Source: Catenulispora sp. EB89 (GTDB taxonomy: Bacteria; Actinomycetota; Actinomycetes; Streptomycetales; Catenulisporaceae). Taken from it: DNA of 64,000 nt. Position 1 is the first letter of the stretch. Each line of letters opens with the position of its first letter. The notes beneath the pieces were generated by a model. The model had not been told where the DNA came from, searched no databases, and worked only from the letters and a program-made list of their open reading frames with translations. This document shows positions 55,910 through 64,000 of the stretch, piece by piece. Made by a program: the position numbers and the translations under genes. The stretch is taken from assembly GCF_041261445.1 (NCBI RefSeq), contig NZ_JBGCCU010000031.1:62001-126000 (forward strand), given 5' to 3'.

Positions 55910-57685
55910 TCAGGCCTTGACGGTTCCGGCGTTCGCGAAGCCGTTCCAGCTGGACCAGCTGCCGTTCGGGCTCTGCTCGTACCTGTTCTTGATGGAGCCG
56001 TCGCTGATCACCGCGAAGACCTCCAGCCGGCCGGACTTGTGCTGGCTGACGGCCGAGGCGACGACGGTCTGGGGCGCGATGTCGGTCGGTCCGAAGCCGT
56101 TCCAACCCGACCACGTACCGTCCGGGGAGCCCTCGAACTTGTTCGCCAGACCGCCGTTCGACGTGACCGCGAAGACTTCCATGCGGCCGTCCAGGTGGAC
56201 GCCGGAGGAGTCAGTACCCGGATATCCGCTGCCGATCACCGACGTGGCCTTGTCGGCGTAGCCGTTCCAGGGCGACCAGGTGCCGTCGGGGCTCTGCTCG
56301 TACTTGTTCTGCATCGAGCCGTCGCTCATCACGACGAAGACCTCCAGCCGGCCGTGGGCGTGGCGCGCGGCGGTCACGGATTCCACTTTCAGGGTGGTGC
56401 CGGTCGGACCGAAGCCGCTCCAGGTGCTGGCCCAGGGGCCGTCGGGAACGGTCTCGTACATGTTCAGCAGGCTGCCGCCCGGCGTGACGGCGAAGATCTC
56501 CAGCCGGCCGTCCTGGTGGGCGCCGACGCTCGCCGAGGCGGCGGTTCCGCCGTTCGCGAAGCCGTTCCAGCCGGACCAGTTGCCGCCGGGGGACTGCTCG
56601 TACTTGTTCAGGATGGAGCCGTCGCTCATCACGGCGAACACCTCGACGCGGCCGCCGAGATGGCGTCCGGCCGCCACCGAGACGACCTTCGGCTTCGTCC
56701 CGGAGGTGTCCGGCCCGAAGGCGTTCCAGCCGGACCACGCCTGATCCGGGGCGGTCTCGTAGCGGTTCTGGATCCCGGCGCCGCCGGGCGTCACCGCGAA
56801 CACCTCGATCCGGCCGTCCTTGTGCACGCCGGTCGCCAGCAGGCCGCCGCTGCCCTGGTCGTAGCGCACGGGCCACTGGCCGAAGTCGGCGGTGAAAGCC
56901 TCGTTCTTGTCGCAGTCCGCGCCGTCGAAGGTGAACTCGCCGGTCTGCCACAGCTGGATGCCGGGGTAGGGGCTGGCGTTGCGGCCGCCGGAGTAGGAGG
57001 TCGACTCCGACTGCCAGGCCCACTGGATCCGGCCGGAGCCCAGCAGCCAGCCCAGGGCGTCGTAGCTGGAGTAGGCGCCGGCGCGGGCGGCGCCGATGAC
57101 CGAGGCGACGCCGTCGAAGTAGGCGTTGACCGCGGTCATGTCGCCGGACTGCACGTCCCAGTCGAGGCTGAAGTAGATCGGCCGGTCCGGCGGCATCCCG
57201 CACGCGGCGGCCTGCTGCTGCGCCGAGGTGGCGTCGGAGACGCCCTGGTTGTAGCCGTTCAGCGCGGCGGTCGTCGCCGCCTCCCAGTTGCAGACCACTG
57301 GGATGCCGGCCGCGTTCAGCGCCTGGGCCTCGGCGAGGGTCAGGTTCTTGGTGGGGTCGTTGCTGAGGTAGCGGATGGCGAAGGTGTAGCCGGCGCTGAG
57401 CATCGCGCTGGTGCTCGGGTGCGGGGCCCAGGCGTAGTCCAGGCCGTAGGCCACGACCGGGGGAACGGCCGCCGCGCTGGCTGTGCCGGCACCGGTGGCC
57501 GCGGTGGTCGTGCCGGCCGTGCCGACCGTGCCGGCCGCGGTCGCTCCAGCGGCTCCGGTGGCCCCGGTCGCCGCCGAGGCGCTGTCGGCCAGGCGGACGC
57601 CGGACACGGCGAGGGTCGCGAGGGTGCCGGTCCTGGCCAGCAGCCTGCGTCGGGTCAGTCCGGTGTGGTCGGGGTTCTGATCCAT
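55910..57685 (-). CDS. Secreted DUF1906 (Rv2525c-like) glycosidase-like protein with six-repeat propeller
   Basis: A 591-residue Tat-type secreted protein (TRRRLLARTG at 11-20). After an Ala/Thr/Gly linker comes a DUF1906 domain (about 85-290): YGLDYAWAPHPSTSAMLSAG, FAIRYLSNDP, PIYFSLDWDVQSG and WAWQSESTSYSG. DUF1906 is a GH25-like TIM-barrel fold found in mycobacterial Rv2525c and lysozyme-like proteins. A six-repeat propeller follows from about 295. Candidate activity is on peptidoglycan or another glycan. AAGGA lies 8 bases before the ATG. Confidence 0.85.
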   Translation of the reverse strand: MDQNPDHTGLTRRRLLARTGTLATLAVSGVRLADSASAATGATGAAGATAAGTVGTAGTTTAATGAGTASAAAVPPVVAYGLDYAWAPHPSTSAMLSAGYTFAIRYLSNDPTKNLTLAEAQALNAAGIPVVCNWEAATTAALNGYNQGVSDATSAQQQAAACGMPPDRPIYFSLDWDVQSGDMTAVNAYFDGVASVIGAARAGAYSSYDALGWLLGSGRIQWAWQSESTSYSGGRNASPYPGIQLWQTGEFTFDGADCDKNEAFTADFGQWPVRYDQGSGGLLATGVHKDGRIEVFAVTPGGAGIQNRYETAPDQAWSGWNAFGPDTSGTKPKVVSVAAGRHLGGRVEVFAVMSDGSILNKYEQSPGGNWSGWNGFANGGTAASASVGAHQDGRLEIFAVTPGGSLLNMYETVPDGPWASTWSGFGPTGTTLKVESVTAARHAHGRLEVFVVMSDGSMQNKYEQSPDGTWSPWNGYADKATSVIGSGYPGTDSSGVHLDGRMEVFAVTSNGGLANKFEGSPDGTWSGWNGFGPTDIAPQTVVASAVSQHKSGRLEVFAVISDGSIKNRYEQSPNGSWSSWNGFANAGTVKA

Positions 57686-57743
57686 GGGGTGGTTCCTTCC
57701 AGCGTCGATTACCAGAGGTCTGTGTTGATCATGGGAGTGCCTC

Positions 57744-60700
57744 TCAGCCGGTGGCCGCGGGCGCGAAGCCGTTCCAGGTCGTGGACCAGGCGCCGTTCGC
57801 GCTTTGTTCGTAGCGGTTCTGGATCGAGCCGTCGGACATGACGGCGAGGACTTCGAGACGTCCGTCGTGGTGGGTCGCGGCGCCGACTTCGGTGACCGTC
57901 CCGCTGCTCGGGCCGAAGGCGGCGAAGCCGTTCCAGGTGCCGTTCGGCCCGCTTTCGGCGTCGTCCTGCAGGGCGCCGGAGGCGTTCACCGCGAGGACGA
58001 CCAGGCTGCCGTCGGCGTTCTGCGCGACAGTGAGGGCCGTGCCGGCCGTCCCGGCGGACGCGTAGTCGTTCCAGTCCGACCAGGTGCCGTTCGTGACCTT
58101 CTCGAAGATGTTCTTGATCGAGCCGTCGGACATGACCGCGAACACCTCCAGCCGGCCGTCGGCGTGGTTGCCGGCGCGGACTTCGGCGACCGTCCCGGCC
58201 GGTCCGAAGCCGTTCCAGCCGGACCAGGCCTGGTCCGCCGCGGTCTCGTACTTGTTCTGTACGCCGCCGGTGCTGCTGACCGCGAACACTTCGAGGCGGC
58301 CGTTCTGGTGCATGGCGACCGTCGCGTTCACCGCGGTCTTGGGCGGAGCGAAGCTGCTCCAGGCGGACCAGGTGCTGTCCGGGGAGGTCTCGAACTTGTT
58401 CATGATGGAGCCGTCCGACATGACCGCGAAGACTTCGAGCCGGCCGTCGTCGTGCCGGGCCACCTGGATCGACGTCACGGTGATCGGATCGGTGGCGCTG
58501 ACCGGTGGCCCGAAGCCGTTCCAGCCGCTCCACAGGCCGTTCGGAGTGGCCTCGAAGTTGTTCAGGATGCCGCCGGAGGTGGTGACGGCGAAGTCCTCCA
58601 TCCGGCCGGACAGGTGCGTCGCCGACACGACCTGGGTCGTGGTCTTGGGCAGCGCGTAGCCGCACCAGGGGCTCCACGGCGCTTCGGGCTTCGTCTCGAC
58701 GGTGCTGTTCACCGCGCCAGCGGCGTTGACCGCGAAGACCTCGACGCGGCCGTCCTGGTGCTTGGCGATCGCCGGGGATCCGTTGCCGCCGGGGAAAACG
58801 GCGATCTGGCCGGTTACGGTGGTCGCGGTTGCGGCCGAGGACGCGGCGGTCTTGGCCGGAGGTTTCGCAGGAGCCTGTGTCGGTGTCAGGGGCCTGGCGG
58901 GTCTGGCACCTGCTGGTTTCGCGGACGTCGTGCCGGATGCCCCGTCGGGAAGGATCGATACGGCCCGGTATCCGGCGGCCGACCACGGCGATCCGGCGTG
59001 CGGCGTGATCGAGACCGTGATGGCGGTCTTGCCCGCGGTCGCCGAGGCCGGGAGCGTGAATCCGTCGTCGAGCCACTGGTGGTACTGGTTGCCCAGCGGT
59101 TCGAGCCAGGTGCCCACGGCCGTGCCGTCGACGCTGACGTCCGCGGTCTGCCCGGAGGCGTCCTGGTCGCTGGTCCGCTGCAGGACGACGCCCTGGTTGG
59201 CGCCGTTCACCGCGAGGGTGAAGGCCGTCGCCGCGGCGCTGTTGTCAACACACTGCGAGACCGGGGCCGGTGTGCCGTCGTTGCCTTCGTAGTCGGAGGT
59301 GACGGCGTCGGCCGAGGCGCCGGTGCTGCCGCCGGTGACGTAGCCGTGCGCGCTCTCGCTGGCGGCGTTGCCCAGCGCGATGCTGTCGGTCTGCGCCTCG
59401 GCGGCCGTCGTGGTGCCGTACCACAGGGCCGTGGTCGTGTAGTCGGACTGGACGTCGTCGTGGCCGCCGTGCTCGATGCCGTAGTCGATCTTCGAACCGA
59501 ACGGGATGGCCTCGTTGAGCAGCAGCCGGTAGGCGGCGGTGCAGTCCACCCCGCTCGGGCAGTCGCCGGCGCCGTTGGCCTCGTCGCCGCTCTCGCCGGT
59601 GACGGGGTCGGTGAAGGGGCCGTACTTGAAGTACCAGCCGCCCTGGAAGTAGTCCTCGGTGCCGGTGCCGTTGATCTCAGGGGACTGTGACCCGTCGGTG
59701 TAGGCGCGCTCGTTGCCCTCCAGCGTCACGCGGCTGGTCGGGCCGTTCATGGCCGCGACGACGCCGACGACCTTGCCGTGGCCGGTGGTGTTCAGGAACG
59801 TCCAGTCCCGGCCCGGCGTGGTCGCGCCGCTGTTCGCGGTGGCGTGGAAGTACCCTACGGTGCCGTCGGCCAGGTCGGTGGCCCAGTGCGGGTCGGCCGC
59901 GGTCGTCAGCGAGTAGTCGCCGTACGTCAGCGGCTGCGACGAGGCGTTGTCGATGCTGATCGAGTAGCTGCTGCCGTAGGGCATCGGCCACCACGAGGTC
60001 AGCGCGCCGCCGGGGCGCGGGTCGATCGCGCTCATCAGGGTCCTGGTCGCGGTGTCCGTGTTCGAGCCGAAGAACTCGCCGAGCGGGGCGTCGACGGTCT
60101 GGACGCCGTCGAAGCTGATCCGGATGCGGGCCGAGGCGAGCGCCTGGTCCTGGTTCGGGTAGCTGTTCGTCCGGCTGCCGCTGAAGGTGGGGGTGCCGCT
60201 GACGCTGTAGGCGTGGGCCTTCGCCGCGGCGGTGTTCCCGACGCTGAACTCGTCGGTGCGCTCCATGCCGGTGGGCATGTGGCTGTCGACCCAGTAGGAG
60301 AACTCGTTGAAGTCCTTGGCGGAGGACACGAAGGTGTTGGTCACGGTGATGCTGCTCTTGCCGGCCGTCACCGAGGCCGGGATCTCCAGGGACTCGTCGA
60401 GCCAGGAGCCGTTCGGCTCCTGCGGGTTGGCGGTCCAGTCGCCGACCGGGGTCTTGTCCACGGTCACCGCCGCGACCTGGGAGGCGATGTTCGGGTCGAG
60501 CCGGCGGGTGAGCCGGACGCCGTTGTTGGCCGGGTCGATCGCCACGGTGAACGTCGAGGACTGGCCGGTGCCGAAGGCGTCGCCGGTGTCCGTGACCGAG
60601 CCCGGGAGCGGATAGCTGTACATCTGCGTGCCGGACCAGGTCTGGTTCGTGATCTGGTACGCGTGCGCCGCCTCGGTGGCCTGGTGCTCGGGGCCGACGT

Positions 60701-61901
60701 CGACGGTGTCAGCGCTCTGCCACACGCCGCCGACCTGCTGCTGGACCGAGTATTCGAACTCGTTGAAGTCCTGGTCGGAGCTGACGAAGGTGTTCTGGAC
60801 CGTCGCGCTGGACTTGCCGGCGGTCGCGGCGGCCGGGACGCCCAGGGTCTGGTCGGCCCACTGGCCGGGGCTCGCGGTGGCGGCGCCGTTGGACCACTGG
60901 CCGGCGGCGGTGCCGTTCACCGTCAGGTTCGCCTTCTGATTCCCCACGTGCGGGTCGAAGCGGCGAGTGATGCGGATGCCGGTGTTCGCAGGGTTCAGCG
61001 ACACCGTGAACTTGCTGGAGCCGCCGGAGCCGAAGGCCCGTCCGTCGTCGGTGATCGGGGTGGTGGTGGGGTGCGAGAGGTGCGGGATCTGCAGGCTCAG
61101 GGCCGTGATCTGGCCGCTGCCGGTTCCGCTGGCGATGGTTGTGGACTGGCTCGGCATCACCTGGAAGGAGCCGCCGGTCGTGGTCGCGCCGGTGATCGGG
61201 GCTTTCGGGTCGGAGGCGCCGGCCTGCTGCAAGGTGGTGATCACGTCCGAGGCCGACGCGTTCGGGTTGAACGTGCTGACGCCGGACGCGTCGGGGAAGG
61301 TGCGGTAGCCGACGTGGTAGAAACCGGGGTCGCCGTCGGTGCTGATCTGCATCGACGTCGTGAACGGCATGGGTACTTCGATAGAGAAGCCGCCGGAGCT
61401 CTGGGTGTCGTTGCTGACGAGCGGGAAGGTGAAGGCGGCGGGCACGTTGGTGCCGTTGAAGATGTCCGCGGCCGACTGGTCCAGCACGGTCTGGCCGTCC
61501 AGCACGATGCGGAGCTTGCCGGCCGCCGCGACGCCGCCGGTCATCCAGATCGCGTCGACCTCGCCGGGGCCGTCGTGCGCGGCGAGGAGTTTGCTGCCGT
61601 CGGGGAGCGTGCCGAGGACGTTGTTGTGGTCGTTGTTGCCCTGCTGGCGGTCGAAGCTGGAGAACTGGCGGGTGCTGACGGCGTCGGTCAGGTCAGGGAG
61701 CTGATCCAGTTGGCGGTAGGTGTTCCAGCCGACTGTGCCTTTGGTGGCGGTGGCGGTGGCGGTGCTCGACGCTGCGGACGCGGTTTTGGCCGTGGCCGTG
61801 GCCGAGGCCGCGCGCTGGGGTGCGAGGGCGGTGGTCGTCATCAACACGGCCGCCACCAGCGCGGAAGCGCTCATGGCGCGAGTCAGAAGTCTGGGCTGCA
61901 T
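57744..61901 (-). CDS. Secreted GH172-type (DUF2961) enzyme with three beta modules and seven-repeat propeller
   Basis: A 1385-residue secreted protein. The signal peptide is about 1-33. The DUF2961/GH172 core is split: [15 protein letters not shown] (about 80) and, after an insertion, [10 protein letters not shown] followed by [20 protein letters not shown] (about 749). The insertion carries two related beta modules (about 290-385 and 445-545, both with NTFVSS-KDFNEF-like sequence), and a third copy follows the core (about 885-985). A Pro/Ala linker leads to a seven-repeat propeller (about 1034-1385). GH172 members include exo-alpha-D-arabinofuranosidases and difructose-anhydride enzymes. 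It is the first gene of the operon. Confidence 0.87.
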   Translation of the reverse strand: MQPRLLTRAMSASALVAAVLMTTTALAPQRAASATATAKTASAASSTATATATKGTVGWNTYRQLDQLPDLTDAVSTRQFSSFDRQQGNNDHNNVLGTLPDGSKLLAAHDGPGEVDAIWMTGGVAAAGKLRIVLDGQTVLDQSAADIFNGTNVPAAFTFPLVSNDTQSSGGFSIEVPMPFTTSMQISTDGDPGFYHVGYRTFPDASGVSTFNPNASASDVITTLQQAGASDPKAPITGATTTGGSFQVMPSQSTTIASGTGSGQITALSLQIPHLSHPTTTPITDDGRAFGSGGSSKFTVSLNPANTGIRITRRFDPHVGNQKANLTVNGTAAGQWSNGAATASPGQWADQTLGVPAAATAGKSSATVQNTFVSSDQDFNEFEYSVQQQVGGVWQSADTVDVGPEHQATEAAHAYQITNQTWSGTQMYSYPLPGSVTDTGDAFGTGQSSTFTVAIDPANNGVRLTRRLDPNIASQVAAVTVDKTPVGDWTANPQEPNGSWLDESLEIPASVTAGKSSITVTNTFVSSAKDFNEFSYWVDSHMPTGMERTDEFSVGNTAAAKAHAYSVSGTPTFSGSRTNSYPNQDQALASARIRISFDGVQTVDAPLGEFFGSNTDTATRTLMSAIDPRPGGALTSWWPMPYGSSYSISIDNASSQPLTYGDYSLTTAADPHWATDLADGTVGYFHATANSGATTPGRDWTFLNTTGHGKVVGVVAAMNGPTSRVTLEGNERAYTDGSQSPEINGTGTEDYFQGGWYFKYGPFTDPVTGESGDEANGAGDCPSGVDCTAAYRLLLNEAIPFGSKIDYGIEHGGHDDVQSDYTTTALWYGTTTAAEAQTDSIALGNAASESAHGYVTGGSTGASADAVTSDYEGNDGTPAPVSQCVDNSAAATAFTLAVNGANQGVVLQRTSDQDASGQTADVSVDGTAVGTWLEPLGNQYHQWLDDGFTLPASATAGKTAITVSITPHAGSPWSAAGYRAVSILPDGASGTTSAKPAGARPARPLTPTQAPAKPPAKTAASSAATATTVTGQIAVFPGGNGSPAIAKHQDGRVEVFAVNAAGAVNSTVETKPEAPWSPWCGYALPKTTTQVVSATHLSGRMEDFAVTTSGGILNNFEATPNGLWSGWNGFGPPVSATDPITVTSIQVARHDDGRLEVFAVMSDGSIMNKFETSPDSTWSAWSSFAPPKTAVNATVAMHQNGRLEVFAVSSTGGVQNKYETAADQAWSGWNGFGPAGTVAEVRAGNHADGRLEVFAVMSDGSIKNIFEKVTNGTWSDWNDYASAGTAGTALTVAQNADGSLVVLAVNASGALQDDAESGPNGTWNGFAAFGPSSGTVTEVGAATHHDGRLEVLAVMSDGSIQNRYEQSANGAWSTTWNGFAPAATG

Positions 61902-61978
61902 GGTCGATCGCTCTCTGGGCCTTGATCGGGTTCGACTTCGTTGCCAGGGTGCGCTCGGCGTTGCGGTGATCGGCAGAG

Positions 61979-61993
61979 GCTGAATGGTTCAGC
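61979..61993. promoter_or_regulatory. Dyad GCTGAA-3-TTCAGC upstream of the secreted-enzyme operon
   Basis: A perfect 6-3-6 inverted repeat, 78 bases before the GH172 start. Its CTGAA/TTCAG arms match those of the LacI-type palindrome at 36633, but the spacer is one base shorter. A promoter or operator role is inferred; the rest of the 235-bp gap shows only the terminator below. Confidence 0.4.
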
Positions 61994-62076
61994 AAGTGAC
62001 ACGGGGAGAACTGGAAGCCAGGCATCGGCTGCCGAACTGGTCCAAGTCGGGCGGGGCGAGGCAGCTGCGCACACGC

Positions 62077-62112
62077 AGCAGGGCCCCGCGACGTGGGTCG
62101 CGGGGCCCTGCT
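62077..62112 (-). terminator. Hairpin terminator of the ricin-type lectin gene
   Basis: A perfect 16-bp stem (AGCAGGGCCCCGCGAC and its complement) with a GTGG loop, 24 bases past the stop of the lectin gene on the minus strand. No T-run, as usual in this genome type. It separates the lectin gene from the downstream operon. Confidence 0.85.
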
Positions 62113-62136
62113 CCGGACTCGGCCGAAGGTGCCTGG

Positions 62137-62721
62137 TTAAACCGGCTTCTGGATCGGCATCCAGCTGTCGTTGTCACCGCCGGCACCGGCCGTGAACAGG
62201 CTCCCGTCCGTGTCGACGTAGAGCAGGCGGCCGGTCGCCACGTCGTCGAACGTCGTCCAGCCGCTGGTGAATCCGGGCGACGACCAGTCCTGGTAGGCGT
62301 TGCCCGGGGCCTGGCACGGGTTGGTGGTGTAGACCTGGCCGGCGGCGTTGCTGTCGAGGCAGCGGCCGGTCGCCTGGTTCTGGAGCGAGTAGAAGTAGTA
62401 GTAGCCGGAGTAGGGCGAGTAGGCCTGCCACTCGGTCCAGTTCCAGTCCTGGTACTTGTTGCCCGGGACCTGGCACGGAAGCGTGTAGGCGCCGCCCGAG
62501 GCGTTGCTGTCGAGGCAGTGGTTCGGCCCGGCGTAGCCGCCGGCCCACAGCCCGAACCACCCGGAGTGGATGGCGACGGGCGCGGACGCGGGCGTCGCCG
62601 CCGGCCGGGCCACGGCGGCGGCGCTACCGGGCGCCACGACGCCGAACCCGACGGCGGCCACGGCCGCGACGAGGGTCAACAGCCGGGCGCGCAGCCCAGG
62701 ACTTTGATTTGGTGTGATCAT
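62137..62721 (-). CDS. Secreted ricin-type (beta-trefoil) lectin-like protein
   Basis: A 194-residue secreted protein. The signal region is about 1-35. The mature part has recurring QxW-like units: NHCLDSNASGGAYTLPCQ, GNKYQDWNW, GRCLDSNAAGQVYTTNPCQ and GNAYQDWSS, the ricin-B repeats with Cys pairs. Two full repeats and a degenerate third (TGRLLYVDTDGSLFTAGAGG) are seen, so one trefoil. It likely binds galactose- or xylose-type sugars. AAGGGG lies 7 bases before the ATG. It is upstream of the secreted-enzyme operon in the same direction but ended by a strong hairpin. Confidence 0.85.
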   Translation of the reverse strand: MITPNQSPGLRARLLTLVAAVAAVGFGVVAPGSAAAVARPAATPASAPVAIHSGWFGLWAGGYAGPNHCLDSNASGGAYTLPCQVPGNKYQDWNWTEWQAYSPYSGYYYFYSLQNQATGRCLDSNAAGQVYTTNPCQAPGNAYQDWSSPGFTSGWTTFDDVATGRLLYVDTDGSLFTAGAGGDNDSWMPIQKPV

Positions 62722-63234
62722 GCAGATACCCCTTGCGTAGGAGGCTGAAATCCGCGAAGGTCTGTCCCGCCGCTGCGGGCGGCACCGCGGGTGCCGCGGT
62801 TTCCACCGCAGCGGACCAACAGTGTGGGCGAGTCGCAGAGTTCTGGCAATAGCCGGGGTATAGTCCGGACATTCTTGACTCGGTGGGGAAGTTCGGGCGG
62901 CTGGGGCACGCGACGCGGCTGCGGGGGCGGTGCTCGCGCGGTGGTGCGGGCAGAGCGTCCGGCCTGCGGGAAAACCGCGCGGCGAGGCTGGTCGGGGCCT
63001 GGTCGGGGCCTGGTGGCGCGGCGCGGCGATGAGTGCTGCCCGCAAATCGCCGACTGCCAGGTGCCGGCTGAGGCCCAGGCGAATCCGCTAAATCCGCGCG
63101 CCCGCAAGCGTGATCAAAGTGTGTGACTAGTCTGAAGTGCCGCCCCGCCGGTAGTGACCCGGTCGCGCCGTGCTCGTTCTCCACGTCGGAACAATCCTCC
63201 TTTGTCGTGGTGAACCGAGTAGAAAGCCGTCCAT
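62722..63234. other. 513-bp intergenic region between divergent lectin and membrane-protein genes
   Basis: No coding sequence with convincing start and codon pattern is seen. The minus-strand side has TATACC near 62859 and the palindrome GTCCGGAC beside it, which might belong to the lectin promoter. The plus side has TAGAAA near 63220 before the next gene. Nothing stronger was found. Confidence 0.5.
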
Positions 63235-64000
63235 ATGCGGACCGATGTCATCTCCGGCCACGTGGACCCCTCCGGGGCGCGGGGTGGGCCCGAATCGGAC
63301 GCTGCGTTGGAGTCGGCGATGGTGTTGCACTATCCGCGGCTCGTGCGGATGGCGTACCTGGCGTTGCCGGGGGATGGGGAGCGGCATCATCGGGCGCTGA
63401 CCGCGCATGGCATTGTGCAGAACACGCTTCCGCGCGCCGGGATGGTGCCCGGGCTGCGGGCCTTCGGTGCCGCGCGGCTGTCGATCCCGTATCCGCGCAG
63501 GCGCGCGCCACGCATCGACGGGACCGCGGTCGGGGCGAGTGATGCTGCGTACTCGGCGCTGCGGCTGGCCGTCCTGCGCGAAGTGTTGTGGGCGCCGCGA
63601 CGCCGTTGGCCCGGGTTCCTCGCGCTGGTGCTGCGGCCGCGGGTCTGGGGGTTGCGGCTGTTCCCGGTCGGCGGCGGGGCCGAGGAGTTGCGGTTGGCGT
63701 CGGCGCTGCGTGACGCCGACCCCGTCGCCCGTGCCGCCTACGTCCTCATCACGCTCGAAGGGCTCGACTCACGGCAGGCCGAGGCGGTGCTGAACGCGGC
63801 CGGCGCCGACAACTGCCGGGTCGGTGTCGCGGCCGGGCAGCGCATGGCCCTGATCTACCCGGCCGAGGTGGCGCTCTCCGGGGAGTTCGATCCCTGCACG
63901 CTGCGTACCGGACCGGTCGATCTGCCGCAGCGTCGGCGCCGGATCCGGCTGGCGGCACTGCTGACCTGCGGCGTCGTGGTGGTCGGGGTCGGGCTGGCGG
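63235..64000 (+). CDS. Protein with sigma-like segments and a membrane helix, 5' part (runs off the window)
   Basis: An open frame from ATG 63235 to the window end with no stop (255 codons). It begins MRTDVISGHVDPSGARGGPE. VLHYPRLVRMAYLALPG and the later DADPVARAAYVLITLEGLDS then RQAEAVLNAAG resemble weak sigma-70 regions 2 and 4. A run of Arg (LPQRRRRIRLAA) leads into a hydrophobic stretch (LLTCGVVVVGVGLA), the start of a membrane segment. No strong ribosome binding site was seen; GAAAGCC lies just upstream. It may be a membrane-bound regulator. The rest lies outside the window. Confidence 0.6.
   Translation, partial: MRTDVISGHVDPSGARGGPESDAALESAMVLHYPRLVRMAYLALPGDGERHHRALTAHGIVQNTLPRAGMVPGLRAFGAARLSIPYPRRRAPRIDGTAVGASDAAYSALRLAVLREVLWAPRRRWPGFLALVLRPRVWGLRLFPVGGGAEELRLASALRDADPVARAAYVLITLEGLDSRQAEAVLNAAGADNCRVGVAAGQRMALIYPAEVALSGEFDPCTLRTGPVDLPQRRRRIRLAALLTCGVVVVGVGLA

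Noticed and set aside
50991-58850. Regular spaced repeats that might look like a CRISPR array
   Set aside because: The repeats are coding, about 48 codons apart and divergent; they are propeller blades.

Overview
The window is high-GC DNA, with many GTG starts, 4-bp overlapping operons, few AT-rich promoters and no RNA genes that I could find. It carries a complete conservon (cvnA-D plus two P450s), Tat and Sec secreted glycoside hydrolases with CBM2 and ricin modules, and OmpR, MarR, TetR and LysR regulators. This points to a soil actinomycete of the Streptomyces/Catenulispora kind; the genus is an inference. All positions and translations were read by eye, with no database search.

Layout. 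1-1216: a truncated lysR divergent from an amidohydrolase of the gamma-resorcylate decarboxylase type. 1314-2594: a membrane-anchored Ser/Gly-rich protein. 2772-3653: an intact IS5-type element sitting exactly in the stop codon of an unknown gene (3651-4475). 4657-12275: two FUSC-family exporters, each divergent from its own MarR regulator, a GNAT acetyltransferase and an MFS_3 exporter. 12631-19911: an ABC system of two very large FtsX-type permeases and a LolD/MacB-type ATPase. 20058-25369: the conservon, ending in a CYP157-like P450 that lacks ExxR and a normal CYP154-like P450. 25432-28824: an OmpR/histidine kinase pair and an L,D-transpeptidase-like lipoprotein. A shared CCTGTCAGG palindrome suggests the pair may control itself and the FtsX operon. 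28826-38098: a TetR/quinone-oxidoreductase pair, a small basic nucleic-acid-binding-like protein, a single-chain aconitase, an amino acid permease, a small phosphotransferase, a GC-rich repeat tract and a serine hydrolase.

38112-39935 is a GH5-FnIII-CBM2 cellulase. It is divergent from a sugar-acid operon (40213-48623): DHDPS-family lyase, IlvD/Edd dehydratase, Pot-type ABC importer, an orphan 85-residue protein and a uronate dehydrogenase-like enzyme. A truncated secreted ORF follows. The operon has a strong-looking promoter with a 16-bp palindrome at its predicted start point.

50991-61901 (minus strand) is the most interesting part. It is a five-gene operon of secreted enzymes: GH172-type (DUF2961), DUF1906 glycosidase-like, SGNH esterase, NlpC/P60-like peptidase and GH76 mannanase-like. 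Four of the five end in the same beta-propeller, lectin-like repeat module. The activities together (D-arabinan, alpha-1,6-mannan, acyl groups and peptidoglycan) would suit attack on a mycobacterial-type envelope; that reading is inference. A ricin-type lectin gene with its own terminator lies just upstream. The window ends in the 5' part of a gene for a protein with a sigma-like segment and a membrane segment.
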